From assembly GCF_000003605.2 (NCBI RefSeq), contig NW_003156733.1:756431-820430 (forward strand): a stretch of 64,000 nucleotides of DNA, written 5' to 3'. Below, in pieces: positions 40,283 to 53,115 of the stretch. The stretch comes from Saccoglossus kowalevskii (Eukaryota > Hemichordata > Enteropneusta > Harrimaniidae). Both the position numbers and the translations under genes were made by a program. Under the pieces are notes generated by a model. The model searched no databases. It saw only the letters and a program-made list of their open reading frames with translations, and had not been told where the DNA came from. Each line of letters starts with the position of its first letter. Within the stretch, counting starts at the first letter, position 1.

Positions 40283-41374
40283 ATGGACGAAGACTCGGAA
40301 TCCTACGACTATTACGGGCTTTATGAAAGGGCAGCCAAGTGGAACACTCCGCCAACTATAACAATAACGTTCGGGGTGTTGTTCATAATATTAATAATTG
40401 CCGGAAACATTTGGGTTATCGTCGCCGTATTTCGCCAGCCGAAACTCAGAGGCTCAGCGACCAATGTGTTCATCGTCTCATTGTCCGTGTCGGACTTCAT
40501 GGTAGCTATATTTTTCATCCCTTACCACGTGGCATATTTTGCATACGGGATTCCGATCTCCGACGATGCATTATGTAAGATATTAGGATACCTGCACTGG
40601 GCTGCGCAGTGTGGAACGACGTTTTCGCTTATCTGTATTGGAGTGGATCGCTATCGCGCTATCGTGCAGCCGATGAAACCTAAGCTAACGATTAAACATG
40701 CGCTGATCGGCTGCACTCTTGTTTGGGTGTGCGCCCTTGGGTACTCGTCGTTCAAACTGGCTGTGAACGGCGTATTGACGTGGAACGAGACGCTGGTCCT
40801 AGAGCATGGTAACGAAACAGTTGTTGAGTATGTAACTGTGTATCAATGTCATGTTATATACGATGAAATTGATTACTGGTTTAGATTGGCCGATTTGATC
40901 GTGATGTATGTCTTACCTCTTTTTATATTAACAGTTCTGTATTCGATAATGGTGTTTTCTTTGTGGTTCAGTAAGTCACCTTCAAATTCCGGCACCCGCA
41001 GGAAAAAGAGAGCCGTAAAAATGCTAAGTTTTGTAGTTTTACAATTTGCACTAACCTGGTTGCCGAATCATGTTTTGCAATTCTATTTTAGCTGGGCAGA
41101 AACATTCCCTAAAAGTGAGTTCCTCTTCTCCTCGGCACCGGCCAATTTAGCTATTTTCGTCTTTCTCTGCAATAGTTGGATAAACCCTATACTGTATGCT
41201 TATTTCAATGAAAATTTTCGCAAAGAGTTCAGGAAATTATTCCCGTGTTTCTACAAGTGTCGCAAGAATTCAATTGAACCTGAAGATACGGCGACTACCA
41301 TGGACGATTCTGCTAACCTGCCAAGAACAGGGAACCGCGGCAAGGTGCAGGTATCCACAATAGGGAATCGATAA
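40283..41374 (+). CDS. Class A (rhodopsin-like) GPCR, probable neuropeptide receptor, paralogue 2
   Basis: A 363-residue receptor, close paralogue of the one at 4965-6089 and about three quarters identical to it in the membrane core by eye. Landmarks: N42 in TM1, D71 in TM2, the C98-C189 disulfide pair, DRY at 122-124, W148 in TM4, P212 in TM5, TWLP at 258-261 in TM6, NPILY at 301-305 in TM7, and likely palmitoylated C322 and C326 after helix 8. Sequons are in ECL2 (N168, N177); the N-terminus has none and is acidic and tyrosine-rich (MDEDSESYDYYGLYE). ICL3 is short and basic (RRKKR). The start at 40283 has A at -3 and G at +4 and follows a 3' splice site by 16 nt; the frame stays open further upstream without an ATG. 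One coding exon, no damage seen. A probable LTR lies about 530 bp upstream. Class A is certain; the ligand is unknown. Confidence 0.96.
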   Translation: MDEDSESYDYYGLYERAAKWNTPPTITITFGVLFIILIIAGNIWVIVAVFRQPKLRGSATNVFIVSLSVSDFMVAIFFIPYHVAYFAYGIPISDDALCKILGYLHWAAQCGTTFSLICIGVDRYRAIVQPMKPKLTIKHALIGCTLVWVCALGYSSFKLAVNGVLTWNETLVLEHGNETVVEYVTVYQCHVIYDEIDYWFRLADLIVMYVLPLFILTVLYSIMVFSLWFSKSPSNSGTRRKKRAVKMLSFVVLQFALTWLPNHVLQFYFSWAETFPKSEFLFSSAPANLAIFVFLCNSWINPILYAYFNENFRKEFRKLFPCFYKCRKNSIEPEDTATTMDDSANLPRTGNRGKVQVSTIGNR

Positions 41375-41417
41375 TTCATATAGAAGATTCATAATGTGTC
41401 ATCCGTGGTGTCAGATT

Positions 41418-41423
41418 AATAAA
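41418..41423 (+). terminator. Poly(A) signal downstream of GPCR-2
   Basis: AATAAA begins 44 nt after the TAA stop and is followed by a GT/T-rich stretch (cgagtgtagtaattttta). If used, the 3'UTR would be under about 80 nt, much shorter than in GPCR-1. This is inferred from the motif and its position only. Confidence 0.5.
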
Positions 41424-41429
41424 CGAGTG

Positions 41430-44400
41430 TAGTAATTTTTAATATATATATTAATCAAAATTTCAAACAATTATCAGTTTTAGTATGGACACACATTACA
41501 TGGTTTTGTGTCATACGTATACCAAATCGTTGCGATCAATTGAATTATACGTTTCCAGACTGCCCATTTTTGTATTTCTAGTTAACCCACGCGTTGTATG
41601 TCCCAGTAATGATCTACGAAGAGTATCAATCATGGATGTGACGTAACTCGAGGCAGTAACTTGATGTCTAGCTTTGATGACACAAACTCGAAACCGAATC
41701 GTGAATACAATGACGCTATTTAGAATCGATTTTGACGGAAATTGCTCAGAAAATTAATCATTAATTCATCATTTCGTCATGTTTTTTTAGGAAATGTATT
41801 AGTTTCATTATGAAACATATAAAGAGTGGTGAAAGTGGAACAATTGAAAGAACGTAAATATGGAAGAGTTTTAAAGAAAATCTACGATCTCAGATCAGAT
41901 AAATATTCTTTTTAATACGGTTTTGAAAACCTCATTCCTATCATATACAACTATTTGTGTTCTGAACATTTCATTGTGGACTTGTGTGATGATGCTTAAT
42001 TTCGTGAATCATGTTAAACATGAAAGTAAAAATTGTATTTTTCAGAGAAACTAACTGTTATTTGTTCAAATGAGGGATTTAATTTTTCGAGAAAAAAATC
42101 AACACTTGGGCAAAGAAGAAAAAAAATATGCATTACTCATAATGCATAATCATGGCTAATTGCTCAAAAATGTCATAATCTGAAAATAATCTCTTTCGAA
42201 GGATCGGCGATACCACTATTGTCACACAAAGAGTATTGAAGGTAATCACATTGTTGAACATGTGTAAGCATGCATGTTCTGATTGAGAATCGGCAATTCC
42301 AATGAGACGATCGAGGAAAAAGAAAACTATTGCGTCCATGATTGGACAATCTAATTACAGTATTCCCCTCATGGTTATTGGCGTCATTCAATACTATTGA
42401 CTTCCAAAATTGCCTGAGAATAAGTCAATTCATTGGCTCCACGCACTGAAAGAAGTAGGCCAGTTCAATGCAGCGACAATCGCACGATGTTTCTTGTCTA
42501 CTTATGTCACTCAATTCTTACTCCATCACGAAGGAATCAACACAGAATAATATAAATAAACGTGTAATTAGTCAATAATATTTCCCAACTATCATGTGTA
42601 CGATTTCAGATCAAGTTTGTCGTATGACCTTTTTTTTCAAATGTAGCGATAACGATACCATCAATGTATATGACATGTAATATCACAACACACCAATAAA
42701 TTCTATTTGATTTACAGTTGCAAAGTTAGTTATCTCCTGGAATGGTCTTGTGGATTACTTTCGTTTATGGAAAAACAAGCCGCTGACGTGAATAGATTGT
42801 TCATTACCTGTTGTTGACACGCATCTTTAACCTGTATCCTACGGCTAATAAACTTATTCACGACGCTTCGCTGTACATGAATTTCAAACTGTAGTTTATT
42901 GCAGGTACAATCACGATGTATGTGACGTATCCTTTGCAAACCGACATTCGACTGTAAAAGTCATAGACCGGCGATTGCTTATTTTTGGTTAAAAAGTTAT
43001 AATTCGATTGATCAACTCAATGTACGCGCGTAGGCCATAATAACACACACTTGATGTGATACGTGGCTAAAATATACGTAATACTTTTCAAACCCATGCA
43101 TATTGTTCACTAGCTACACTAGTTCGCTGTAAATGATGATTTCCCATACCTGAACTTCTTTATAATGCCGATTAAATAATATATGGGATCAAGAAGAAAG
43201 GTGCGATCTTCTTTAAATAGACCTACCACCAACACAGAATGAATGACGTCGACATGATCAGGGTTGTTCAATTTCATCCACGCGTAAACCGAGTTGATTA
43301 TGCGATGCAGTCGCATATGATCCACTTGAAAGTTGACCGACACTATAATTGTGTTTTTTTGTGATCCTTTGCCTAGCAATCAATCTCATGAGTAGGTTTG
43401 GAGAAAAAACCATTAATTGCTTGTCACACACGCAAACAGCTGGTAGTGGAAAACAGAATGATTAATCATTTCACTCCAAGACTTGGGTATATGTTAAAAG
43501 GCGTTGAGAATAAACACAAAACCGGAAGGCGTTATTGAAAGGCGTTATTCAAGTTAGTAACGACCTTTATGTTTTTCGTTGTCTATAACTAAAATCACTG
43601 AGATATACTCATTGCCGGTTAGATTGCGTGCACTGCGCATGATACATGGGGAAATTAACTCATCACGATTCAATTGACACGAACCTATATTTGCGTGACG
43701 ATGTTACTGCATTTTAAATTGGTTCTATTTAATTTTGTTACCGGTAGAAGGTTCTCTAAACAACTAATTCTACACTTGATTGCACAAAAACATCACATCA
43801 TTTTCACCAAACACAGATATCATATTTCACACCACAACAACTATAGCATTTATTCGCTTATTGACGTGGAGGGAAATACACTCCATTGATTTACATACGA
43901 GTTCTGTTTTATATAATTATAGCTGGCCTTGGCATATTTTTTTTATTTTATTTTAATGTTACTTTTTACATTAATTCTGTCAAATTATGATTTGTAGAGA
44001 TATCCCAAATGTATTCGATTGTCACGAGATGTTAACATCTGCTTTGGGTATAATTCGACAATGTATCAAAATATACGAAATGCAATACACACGGTCCTCA
44101 ATATTAACCTCGGTGACCCCTTTACATTGCAACTCAACGGGACCGCTGAGACCTGACTCAGCGCCGCCAACTACTTTACAACACCCGCGTGCCTTGACCT
44201 TAGAAATTCGCTTCAAAATGGCTATTTCCGTGTGACCTATGAATGAATAATGCCAACATAATTGACTCAATCGTCTGATAATAGAAACATCGTTCATGTT
44301 GATTCAGTTGATGATTATTCTTGCATGTTTGGTTACTTATGTAGATTTCAGTGTTGATTTCATCTAAAAGTCACGTCCTACTTACGATGTCATTCTCTAT

Positions 44401-46290
44401 GTTACATAATAAAAAAATGGCACATTTACGTACAACTACAGTGAAGCAAAATATTTTTTTTCTTAAGTACACAACATTCGTAGTCAAGATCATCTAACCG
44501 ATTTCCGTGTTGTCCCACTGTTGAAAGACATCACTGATTTGTTTTCAACAAGCACACGAAGTGACTTTAAACTCTAAGTCATCCAAGATAAATCTCAGAA
44601 AAATACAGTTGTAACGTAGCTGTACAAGTTAAGCATATTGTACGTTGTTGTTGTAAACGTAATTAGTAATTAATTGTGAAACAGAACATTACTATTGAAA
44701 CCTGATACACCAAATGACTGAATGTATATAGCGAATTGCTGATAATTACAGACGCACACAAAATCACGCAACATCAACAATAATGAATTAAGTTTATCAA
44801 CTGTTATACAATTGGTTATTAACTGGCCATATTGTTTCCAAAGCGGGGAATGTTTTGAATTGAAATGAAGTTTATTATTTAAACAACTGTACCGAATAAA
44901 ATGTTTAAATAACCTGACCACCTCTGAAGATATACGTAATATAAACTTCTAGGAACAAGCATGGGTACGCATTCATTACCAGCTTTCATTAAAGTTATAT
45001 TAGTATGTATGTCGGCATCGTTATACAGTCATGAGAACACACGCGAACAATGCGTACTACATGGTATAACATAGACGGATATTTTATGCCGATCCACAGA
45101 CTACAGACAAAGTTTAATGAAGTCTCTCTCGCAATATCGAGAGGTTGTAATAACATTATATGAGTAATGTCTTCGACTGCTGGTTCACTCATGCGTTATT
45201 GTTTTATAACATACCATACGTAACAGGTGAATGCGGGTCAAAATGAACACATGTGGCATTAAGAATCGTATTATGTCATTTATTTACGCTGCGATGGAGA
45301 TAAATAACAACTAGCTACAAATGCGACAGCTCAGTATGTCGGTAACAATAGCGTCCATCTGAAATACGTACAAACCCTTTGATATGTAAATGAATGGCGT
45401 GTAAAGAGATGCAAATAATAATTTATTATATATTTAGAGGTTATTCGCGGTTGATAACGTGTGGTATTTTTAATTTTATTCATGCGCGTAGCGCTGGACA
45501 AAATATCAATATTGCTTCGAGCAATACTATATGTCATCTCCGATGTTAGCCGCCAATGACCTCCTTTTCATATCTGCAAGCGCATTGCACACAAACAGCG
45601 AGTTAAACATGTGAAAATTAGCCACCGACACCTATGAAAGCTGCGGAGAGCATCTCGCGCGTACCTTAGACCGGGTACTCGCTATTCTTGTGAAATATTT
45701 GGCTTGTGGATTCCAAGCTGTGCTTTGCCGAATTGGTAATTTAAAAACATATCTAAAACTAGCTAGAGCTGAATATGTTATGCTTGCCTTCAAAGTAAAT
45801 TTGAATTCGTAATGTCAAATTTGCAAACGATTTTCCATTTGCAAATAATTGAGTATGAGAGCTATAATGTAACATTTTAAAGTGAACAAGCATTCAAAAG
45901 TTTGGTTCTGTATCGGAAATTAGTAAAATACCGCAAATATCAATAATAATTACGTTACTTTATAATACAAAGTGACAAACATGAAGTGAAAATATTGAGA
46001 CACCGCGAATGTCATAGATTCTTTCATGCTAATATAATACCCTTGACAATTTCACACAAAAATCTAGTTCCAAATATGTTAGACTGGAAATTCAACTGGT
46101 ACAGTAAATGTGGGTACTTATATAGCGCAGATTATTGAGCACTATGACTGGTGCATAGTTTTAATTGGAATTATCATATCTCGCATATAAAACGCTCTAC
46201 TTGAAGTTTCACTTTTTCTAAAACGAGTAGAAAAATTGATTCCACTTTAAATGGCATGTGTGTAACATATTGAACTGGAATGTTACAACA
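41430..46290. other. Intergenic downstream of GPCR-2
   Basis: AT-rich with short frames only. A moderately GC-rich patch at 44.10-44.22 kb is open on the minus strand but gives no known domain. Confidence 0.6.
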
Positions 46291-46430
46291 TTGGAATAAC
46301 CATTGATTGTTTTGAACAACCATTGATTGTTTAAAATAACCAATGATTGTTTTGAACAACCATTGATTGTTTAAAATAACCATTGATTGTTTTGAACAAC
46401 CATTGATTGTTTAAAATCACCATTTATTGT
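46291..46430. repeat. 20-bp minisatellite with 40-bp higher-order unit
   Basis: Ten-base blocks alternate: cattgattgt, then tttgaacaac, then cattgattgt, then ttaaaataac, for about 140 bp. The basic unit is 20 bp, and two variants alternate to give a 40-bp unit repeated about 3.5 times. Only a few single-base differences are seen (for example caatgattgt near 46341), suggesting recent expansion. Confidence 0.95.
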
Positions 46431-49400
46431 TGGTCACCTTCACTCTGTTACTTCTCTACATTCTGCAAGTGCTATACTTTCTCATTCAAAATGAAGCTTT
46501 GGTTATTATTGTGATGAGAAATATGTTATTGTAAATATTGTCAATTTCCTAGTAATTACTAGTGTCTTAGCGTGTTCAGTGATATATATTAAACCGCTTC
46601 GATTCGCGAACTTCAAAATTTGTATGTCGGGTATATTTAGTTAAAGCAGGAGGTGACCTTATTTGACCCCTCTCTCTAATATGCTATATTATTCCCGGCG
46701 CATCACAACAAAGCGTACACTGAGAATATCCCGAAGGAATTAGGTCTTCACTTTATTATCATGAGTGTAGCTTTTGCCATTGTTAATAAATATAGTTCCT
46801 TCGGCTACCATCTATTGGATATAATACATAGGCACCTGACTGTCTCCATTTATTATATTAAATAAATGATTAATGATTGGTACTGATTAAACCCGAGTAT
46901 CACGGGAGATATTAACATGGTATTGTCAAAGGATTACTCTCCCTTTTCTTGAACCAACACTCACTGGTAATATTTTGTTAGAATATTTGCCTAGCCGTGT
47001 GTTATGCAGTTTTTTTTTTCGGGCTGCACTTTCTTTTACATTCTGATTTCTAAATAATTGTAATTTTTAAATAAAATATAGTGATCATTTGTGTGATTAA
47101 TACAATTTCCTTTTCATGCATTCGTTATTCACAAAAAAAAAATCTCTAGTCGAACTTCTAACTTTCTAGCACTTTCTTCGCCTGGGGCGGTTAAGGCGGC
47201 GTATCTACAAAAAGAATCGTAGATGTAAATGCGTTAACAGGTTGACATAATTCAATAAAGACACAAGAAATGCATTTGCTCGAACAATTTCCCTCATTTT
47301 ATTAATTACTTCAGTTGAGTTGTGAAAGTAGGGTAAATCACATGAGTGATAATTATTCATACTTCGCTTACGTATTTGTGCAACAGTACATTTAATCATC
47401 ACCAAATGATATCATGTTTAAATTGAATTGTTTCATTCAACTTGCTCTTGTTACACGAATGACTTGTTTTCACCATGGCAACAGCGAAATACTGAAAACA
47501 GACCAGAACGGAACTCGCATCATTTCCTAGGTTCTTTACATTTTGTGAGTGTTTTTTATTAAATTGTTTGGCATGGCAACTGTTTATTACGTGTTCTAGA
47601 ATCAAGACATGTGAATGTATGTTTACGGCCGCGGTGCATTCAGGGGGTGTTTCTGATCTCGTCCCTTGCAAAACTCCCATCTTATCGACTCAGCGCAATA
47701 TCAACGAGTTGTATATCACCTTGAAGGTGAATGTATGTAGACAATTTATCACGGCGAACGAATATTGTTTAATAGATGAGCGTTATACATGACATTGTTG
47801 CGAATCGTCGGTGCTTCTCGTAGTCCATTTGGCAATTGACAATATTAAATCTGATATGAATTTGATATCTGATATAACGTTTTTGTTAAGGATATATCAT
47901 TATCAACATATCAAGACAGTTTGGATGTGTGTTCGTGTGTGTGTGGCGTCTGCCAAACAAAGGTGCGTATATACTTTTACGCAAGCCGTGATTACTATAC
48001 CAAAGCAGCATTGTTTTATAACGAAGGGTCTGATTATTACTTCAAATGATTCCAATTAAAATATAATACAACAATGTTCCGTCTCAAGCGAACTGATGTT
48101 TATCATTACTCAGATTGGTTAAACCGAACGAAAAGAATCTCATGGTGAAACACAACACGACAAACGAGCATTCGGCTTTGTGCGAATATATTATGCTTTT
48201 ACTATTTAAGCTATACGTTCCATTATGTGAACATCTCTATAGAATTCATAGTCACTTGCAAAAGTGATCGTCTTCTTTGAAAATACTATGCACTCACTAT
48301 TCAATCCATACTCTCCCTTACGTAAACTTTTTCTATGAAGTTCAGAATCACTTGCAACGTGTTGCATCAAAGCAACAATCACGGAGTTATCGTCATAGGA
48401 CACACACAATGCAAGCTGAGTTTATTATTTATGTCGGTAAAATTACTATTCCGAAAACGTCGTAATTTGAATTGTATTGTATTGTAAGAATCATATCATG
48501 ATACTATCTTGTCAAATTAATTCGAATGTTGTGTTTCAATATACTCGCGTATTTGCGAACCCCAATCAAGTTCGTTGTTTTTTAATGCCGCGATTAAAAA
48601 TGTTAGCAGGCAAATAATGTGTATTCTATGTAAAAATGGTGTATCAGATGAAGGACTCGGAAATAGGATTGAGCATTGCCTGTGTTATCACCGGAATTCA
48701 CCACTCTAAGGTAATGTGTAGATCTTAGTGAGTGACGAAGAGTCGTATTAACTAAAATATCTGGTCATATGATAGAACATGTTACAAAACGAGTTTGTTA
48801 TTTCAGTCACGGAGATAATGTTGAAGTATAATATATTTATGTTATGTTACAAATCCTACAACATATATAATCATTGAATTTCTAACACGTTGTGAGTGTT
48901 TTTTCGTACAATTCACACATGTAAATTATAGAATATCACTTTTTCACAATTTGTTCTGCGAAGCGTTTACAATTAATGTATAACGTATGTGTACGGATTT
49001 AACCCCTACGTAGATAATAAGTTGATTTGTGTCTAATCTGATCGCCCAAGAACAAAATAGTCGAGTCGTAGAACAATATCATCACATATCTTCACCTGCT
49101 CTTTTATCACAGGGTATTGCTTGAAGGCCTAGACAAAATGCCTTAAATCTGTGCACACTGTATACAATTAAACGCAACACTCTTAAATCAGAAGTATTGG
49201 CTCAAAATGTGTTCACGTTTACCTAAACACCTGTCATCACTTCATGGTTTGTTTCAAGGAGGTTCATGTAACTCTCCCTGGATTGACTATTGTAAATTTG
49301 CTTGTGGATTCTTATATTGTCGGAATTTGCTTCTTTGACATTCTATCTTTTGAGGAAAAGCAATGAGTTGAATTAAGCCATTTTTATTATTTTGTCCCGA

Positions 49401-50708
49401 GATTACAGTAATATAAACATTTACATAAGACTCATCGTAAACTAAGAAACTTTAATTTGCTGCAGACAATGAACCATTCGTTCGAAATGCGTTTTGACAT
49501 TTAATAATAAGTATACGTTTGTATTCATAATAATTAGTGAGTTTCAATCTTCTTACGTGCGATGGGTAGCAAATTAAACTGTACATCCGTCAATACTCGT
49601 CGTCCAAAATACAAATCAAACGAGTGCCAACGGTCGACAAAACAAATACACAAGAGAAAAACAATTGACAAGTACATTACACAACATAATTAGAGAAAAA
49701 TATATGGACCCATGGTATTACACAAAATGTGACCACATCGTGTTCTATATGTGTTGGCCGTACACGAACTTCTTTATTAAACCTGGTGTCTACATTAAAC
49801 AAGTGACGTAGCATTTCTGTATTAGTATTATTTTATTTGACCATGAACTGTTTATATTTATCAAACATAATTGAATGTTAAGATTAGTCTGTATCTACAA
49901 ACACTAATAGCTTAGACGGAAAAAAAAAACAATGTCCATTTAACAAATCCTACCTATGCACCACAGACCCAAACATAGCCAAAGAGTTCGGAAACATATC
50001 GGAAAGAGAGAGTGGAAGATTGCCATTGAAAAGCAATCACAGTAAAATATAATCATCTTGCTCGTCATATATTCGGATAGGAAGCCGGTCCCCAGAGATA
50101 AATTCAAATATAATCACTAAGTTTATGATGGTAATTACATCACCATTATGTCTGAATTTGAATTAGCTTCATACTAATAACGGAAAGCAAGAAAGCACAA
50201 TATCTTGTTGAAAAATATATTCCCAAAACTCTACAAATATGAAACAAATCTAGCACAGTTGTTTTGTTTCTAACAATTTGAGTACATGATGTATTTAACT
50301 CCATGTATTTCTCGCCGCTAGAACCAGTTTTGCTCGATCAACAATGTAATATAGAATGGTAAAAATGCTTATAGATTTGACAATACACCTCCTTTAATAC
50401 AACTTTTGTCGTTTAGCTTCTATTGAGTTTAATTCGTTGTGACTCCAGTTTATATATTGAGGCTCTCTGACCCTGGGTTCAGATGATATTAACTTTGGAA
50501 GCGTACTATTTGAAATGATATTCAGATCACCAGTAAGTAATAACATGACCACCAATTGATAAAAGAGACGCAGAGCAGTCAACTGTTATATAATGCTGGT
50601 TTATAATTCCACACATGACTAACCTGCTCCAGTGAAATAAGGGGTAGTTCGTATAACGACATTTTACCCGGCTTTTTTTTTAATCAGCAGGTAGTCAAAC
50701 AGACATTA
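46431..50708. other. Intergenic, nothing recognised
   Basis: A 9-bp inverted repeat (ccgaaggaa at 46731, ttccttcgg at 46796) is the only structure noted. Short frames only. Confidence 0.6.
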
Positions 50709-50840
50709 GCTAAAGGCTAAGATATAATTTGACCTACTTTTCTGTTGATACAGCGCGCACCGTCATGCTATTATAGAGTTTTTATAGAGTTTGGAATCCT
50801 AGATTTGTTCAAAAATATAGCAAGCAGCTGCCGTAATATA
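50709..50840. repeat. Dispersed repeat, partial copy
   Basis: The stretch from cctacttttctg through agcaagcagctgccg matches 52804-52907 (cctactttcctg through cgaacagctaccg) with small indels and substitutions. It is an incomplete copy of the repeat at 52.6-53.1 kb, in the same orientation. Confidence 0.75.
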
Positions 50841-52600
50841 ATGTGCGGAATGGACTTGAAAGGTTGTCAATCAAACAATGCGTATAAGCATGAAGAGCGA
50901 ATCCATTAATGCTCGCTTGCAGCCTGTGTGTATGTGGATATGCGGGGAGAGTTGATAACACTTTTACAATTAGAACACATGTCTACATGTCACTGAACTA
51001 CTACAATTCAGCAACTGGCAATACTGAACCGTAAATGCAATATTCCTTCAACAAATCATAATTGATTGACAAGCACTTGGAAATTCATGCAAATCTGAGA
51101 GTCAGCAAAGATAGGACTAATATGTGATAAAGGTGTGATTATTGAAATATGTTAATGAGCTCGTCTGGCATACATACTCAGGTCAAGCCCCAGAAAATGA
51201 TTTTTTTATAGCACAATGTATGTTAACTGACGATAAACTTGAACGGACCTTTTTAAATTATATTAGAGATGTACATTACCGTCTGTGTTATTTCATACTG
51301 GTAGGAAACATCTTAAAAGTCTCGTTTGTCACAGATTCGTCAAACACTGAAATGCTGTTATCATGCGTGTTCGTTTGTTTTCTATTTGTTTAAGTAATAT
51401 TCGTGGCTTAATTGGTGATGGCCAAGTTCAAGCGGAGAAATATTATGATATGTAACGGACACCACTTTCTAAAAAAATACGAATATAGATTTATCGTACG
51501 TCGTATATATATTTAATGACTACGTAAACTGAATTATTAATCGCAACTCGACAAATGCGCTTCGCCGCTAATGGCTAGCAGAGTTGCTCTCCATTCCGCC
51601 ACAGCGCACTATACAAAAACAGAAATGGCGTGTAGTGAATGCGAACTTTCAATGATCAGATGGACAGACGTCACAAATAGTCCACATATAATTCTACACT
51701 CACATACAGCCATACGATAATACCCAATGAGTGGCCCATGATATTAAATTTATTAAACGTGTGTGGTAATATTGACATATTTTCTGAGCCTTTGGACAAA
51801 CGGCAAACGCGCAATGTTTTTTCATCGTAGAAGATGGTCAGTGATTTTACGTGATACACATAATAACTCCACTGATGCTACCAGGTGTTGTATAACCCTT
51901 ACAATCGTTTTAAAAAGCAGAAGACATTATAATAATTATACACAATATATACATAATTCTTTTCACTGGGTTATTAATTGTTCAAAGTCAAAAATTCGCT
52001 GTCACAACATTTGATACTTTTTTTTTTAATTTCGTTATCCAAAGACACTATAAACAGTGTTATTGTTCATGGTCCAATGTCAAAAATATGTTATTGTTGA
52101 ATGACATTATTCAAAAGAGAATGTGTGTTTATGTTCAATGTCAGCATTAAATGGCAGAAAATGTCATTAGTGAATATCAGGAAATATTTCTATATGTACG
52201 CTGTTCTTACATCGAGGGGCGAATTAATGCTGTACACCTTGTTCTATGACAGTAGCTCAATGATACATTTGAAGCCAATAGTTGTTCACAAATACTACAC
52301 ACAATAATCTGTATTAATATTCTTCTATTTTACTATTTGTTAAATAAATTGTGCAATAAGTAACAGGCACACAAATATTGTTTAGAATTAATATAGTTCT
52401 GCTTAATCACTGGCTTATTAAATAGGTACTTTAAACGCTTGGTTTGAAAGTGAGCATTTCATTTTACTCTGACCTTAAACGGAAATGGCCGCTGTAGTCT
52501 CGTTGAATGCGAGACTGTTTTACCATTTAAGTTGTGTTTTCTTTTTTCAGTCATCGGACCCACCCACTACCATAGTTAGTACAGGGGGGATTCGACACGA

Positions 52601-53115
52601 GAAAGCAACAACCTATTTAAGATCTCGGCGTCTAAGACATATTTTTCTACCACGACTGAATGTTGTTATTCATCATATTGATTACGAAGTTATACCCACG
52701 TAGACTACTGTTCCATAGTATAGGCTAGTCGTATTTACTCACTAAAACAACGAGTAAGGTTTGTAGCTACAGTTAGTCTAAAATATCATTTACTGCCCGA
52801 TACCCTACTTTCCTGTCCATACAGCGTGCACAGTCTACCTTAGAGTTTTATAGGATTTAGAATCCTAGACTTTCTCCGAAAGTGTTGCGAACAGCTACCG
52901 ACATATACTGTACTGCTTCAGTGGACGAGATGGCAGGAGAAAGCAAAACACTATTTGAGATCTCGGCGTCTAAGGTATGTTATTTTCTACAACACTTTAA
53001 TCTCGTTATTGGTGTCATTCATTACGAACGCAAACTACTGCACATTTCACAGTCTAGGCTAGTCGTATGTACCCACAAAATCAGCGAATAAAGATTTGCA
53101 GCTACAGTTAGGCTT
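52601..53115. repeat. Diverged tandem duplication, period about 338 bp
   Basis: Copy A (52601-52779) and copy B (52939-53115) share blocks such as agatctcggcgtctaag, ggctagtcgta and agctacagttag in the same order, separated by about 160 bp that itself matches 50709-50840. Overall similarity is perhaps 70-75% by eye. Copy B contains a short ATG frame ending at a consensus-like splice donor (see findings); copy A does not keep that donor. No protein is recognised. Confidence 0.8.

Noticed and set aside
46174-46383. Minus-strand frame with repeated NNQWLF-like peptide
   Set aside because: Generated by the 20-bp minisatellite.
46731-46804. 9-bp inverted repeat CCGAAGGAA/TTCCTTCGG
   Set aside because: Short arms with a loop of more than 50 nt; plausible by chance at this scale.
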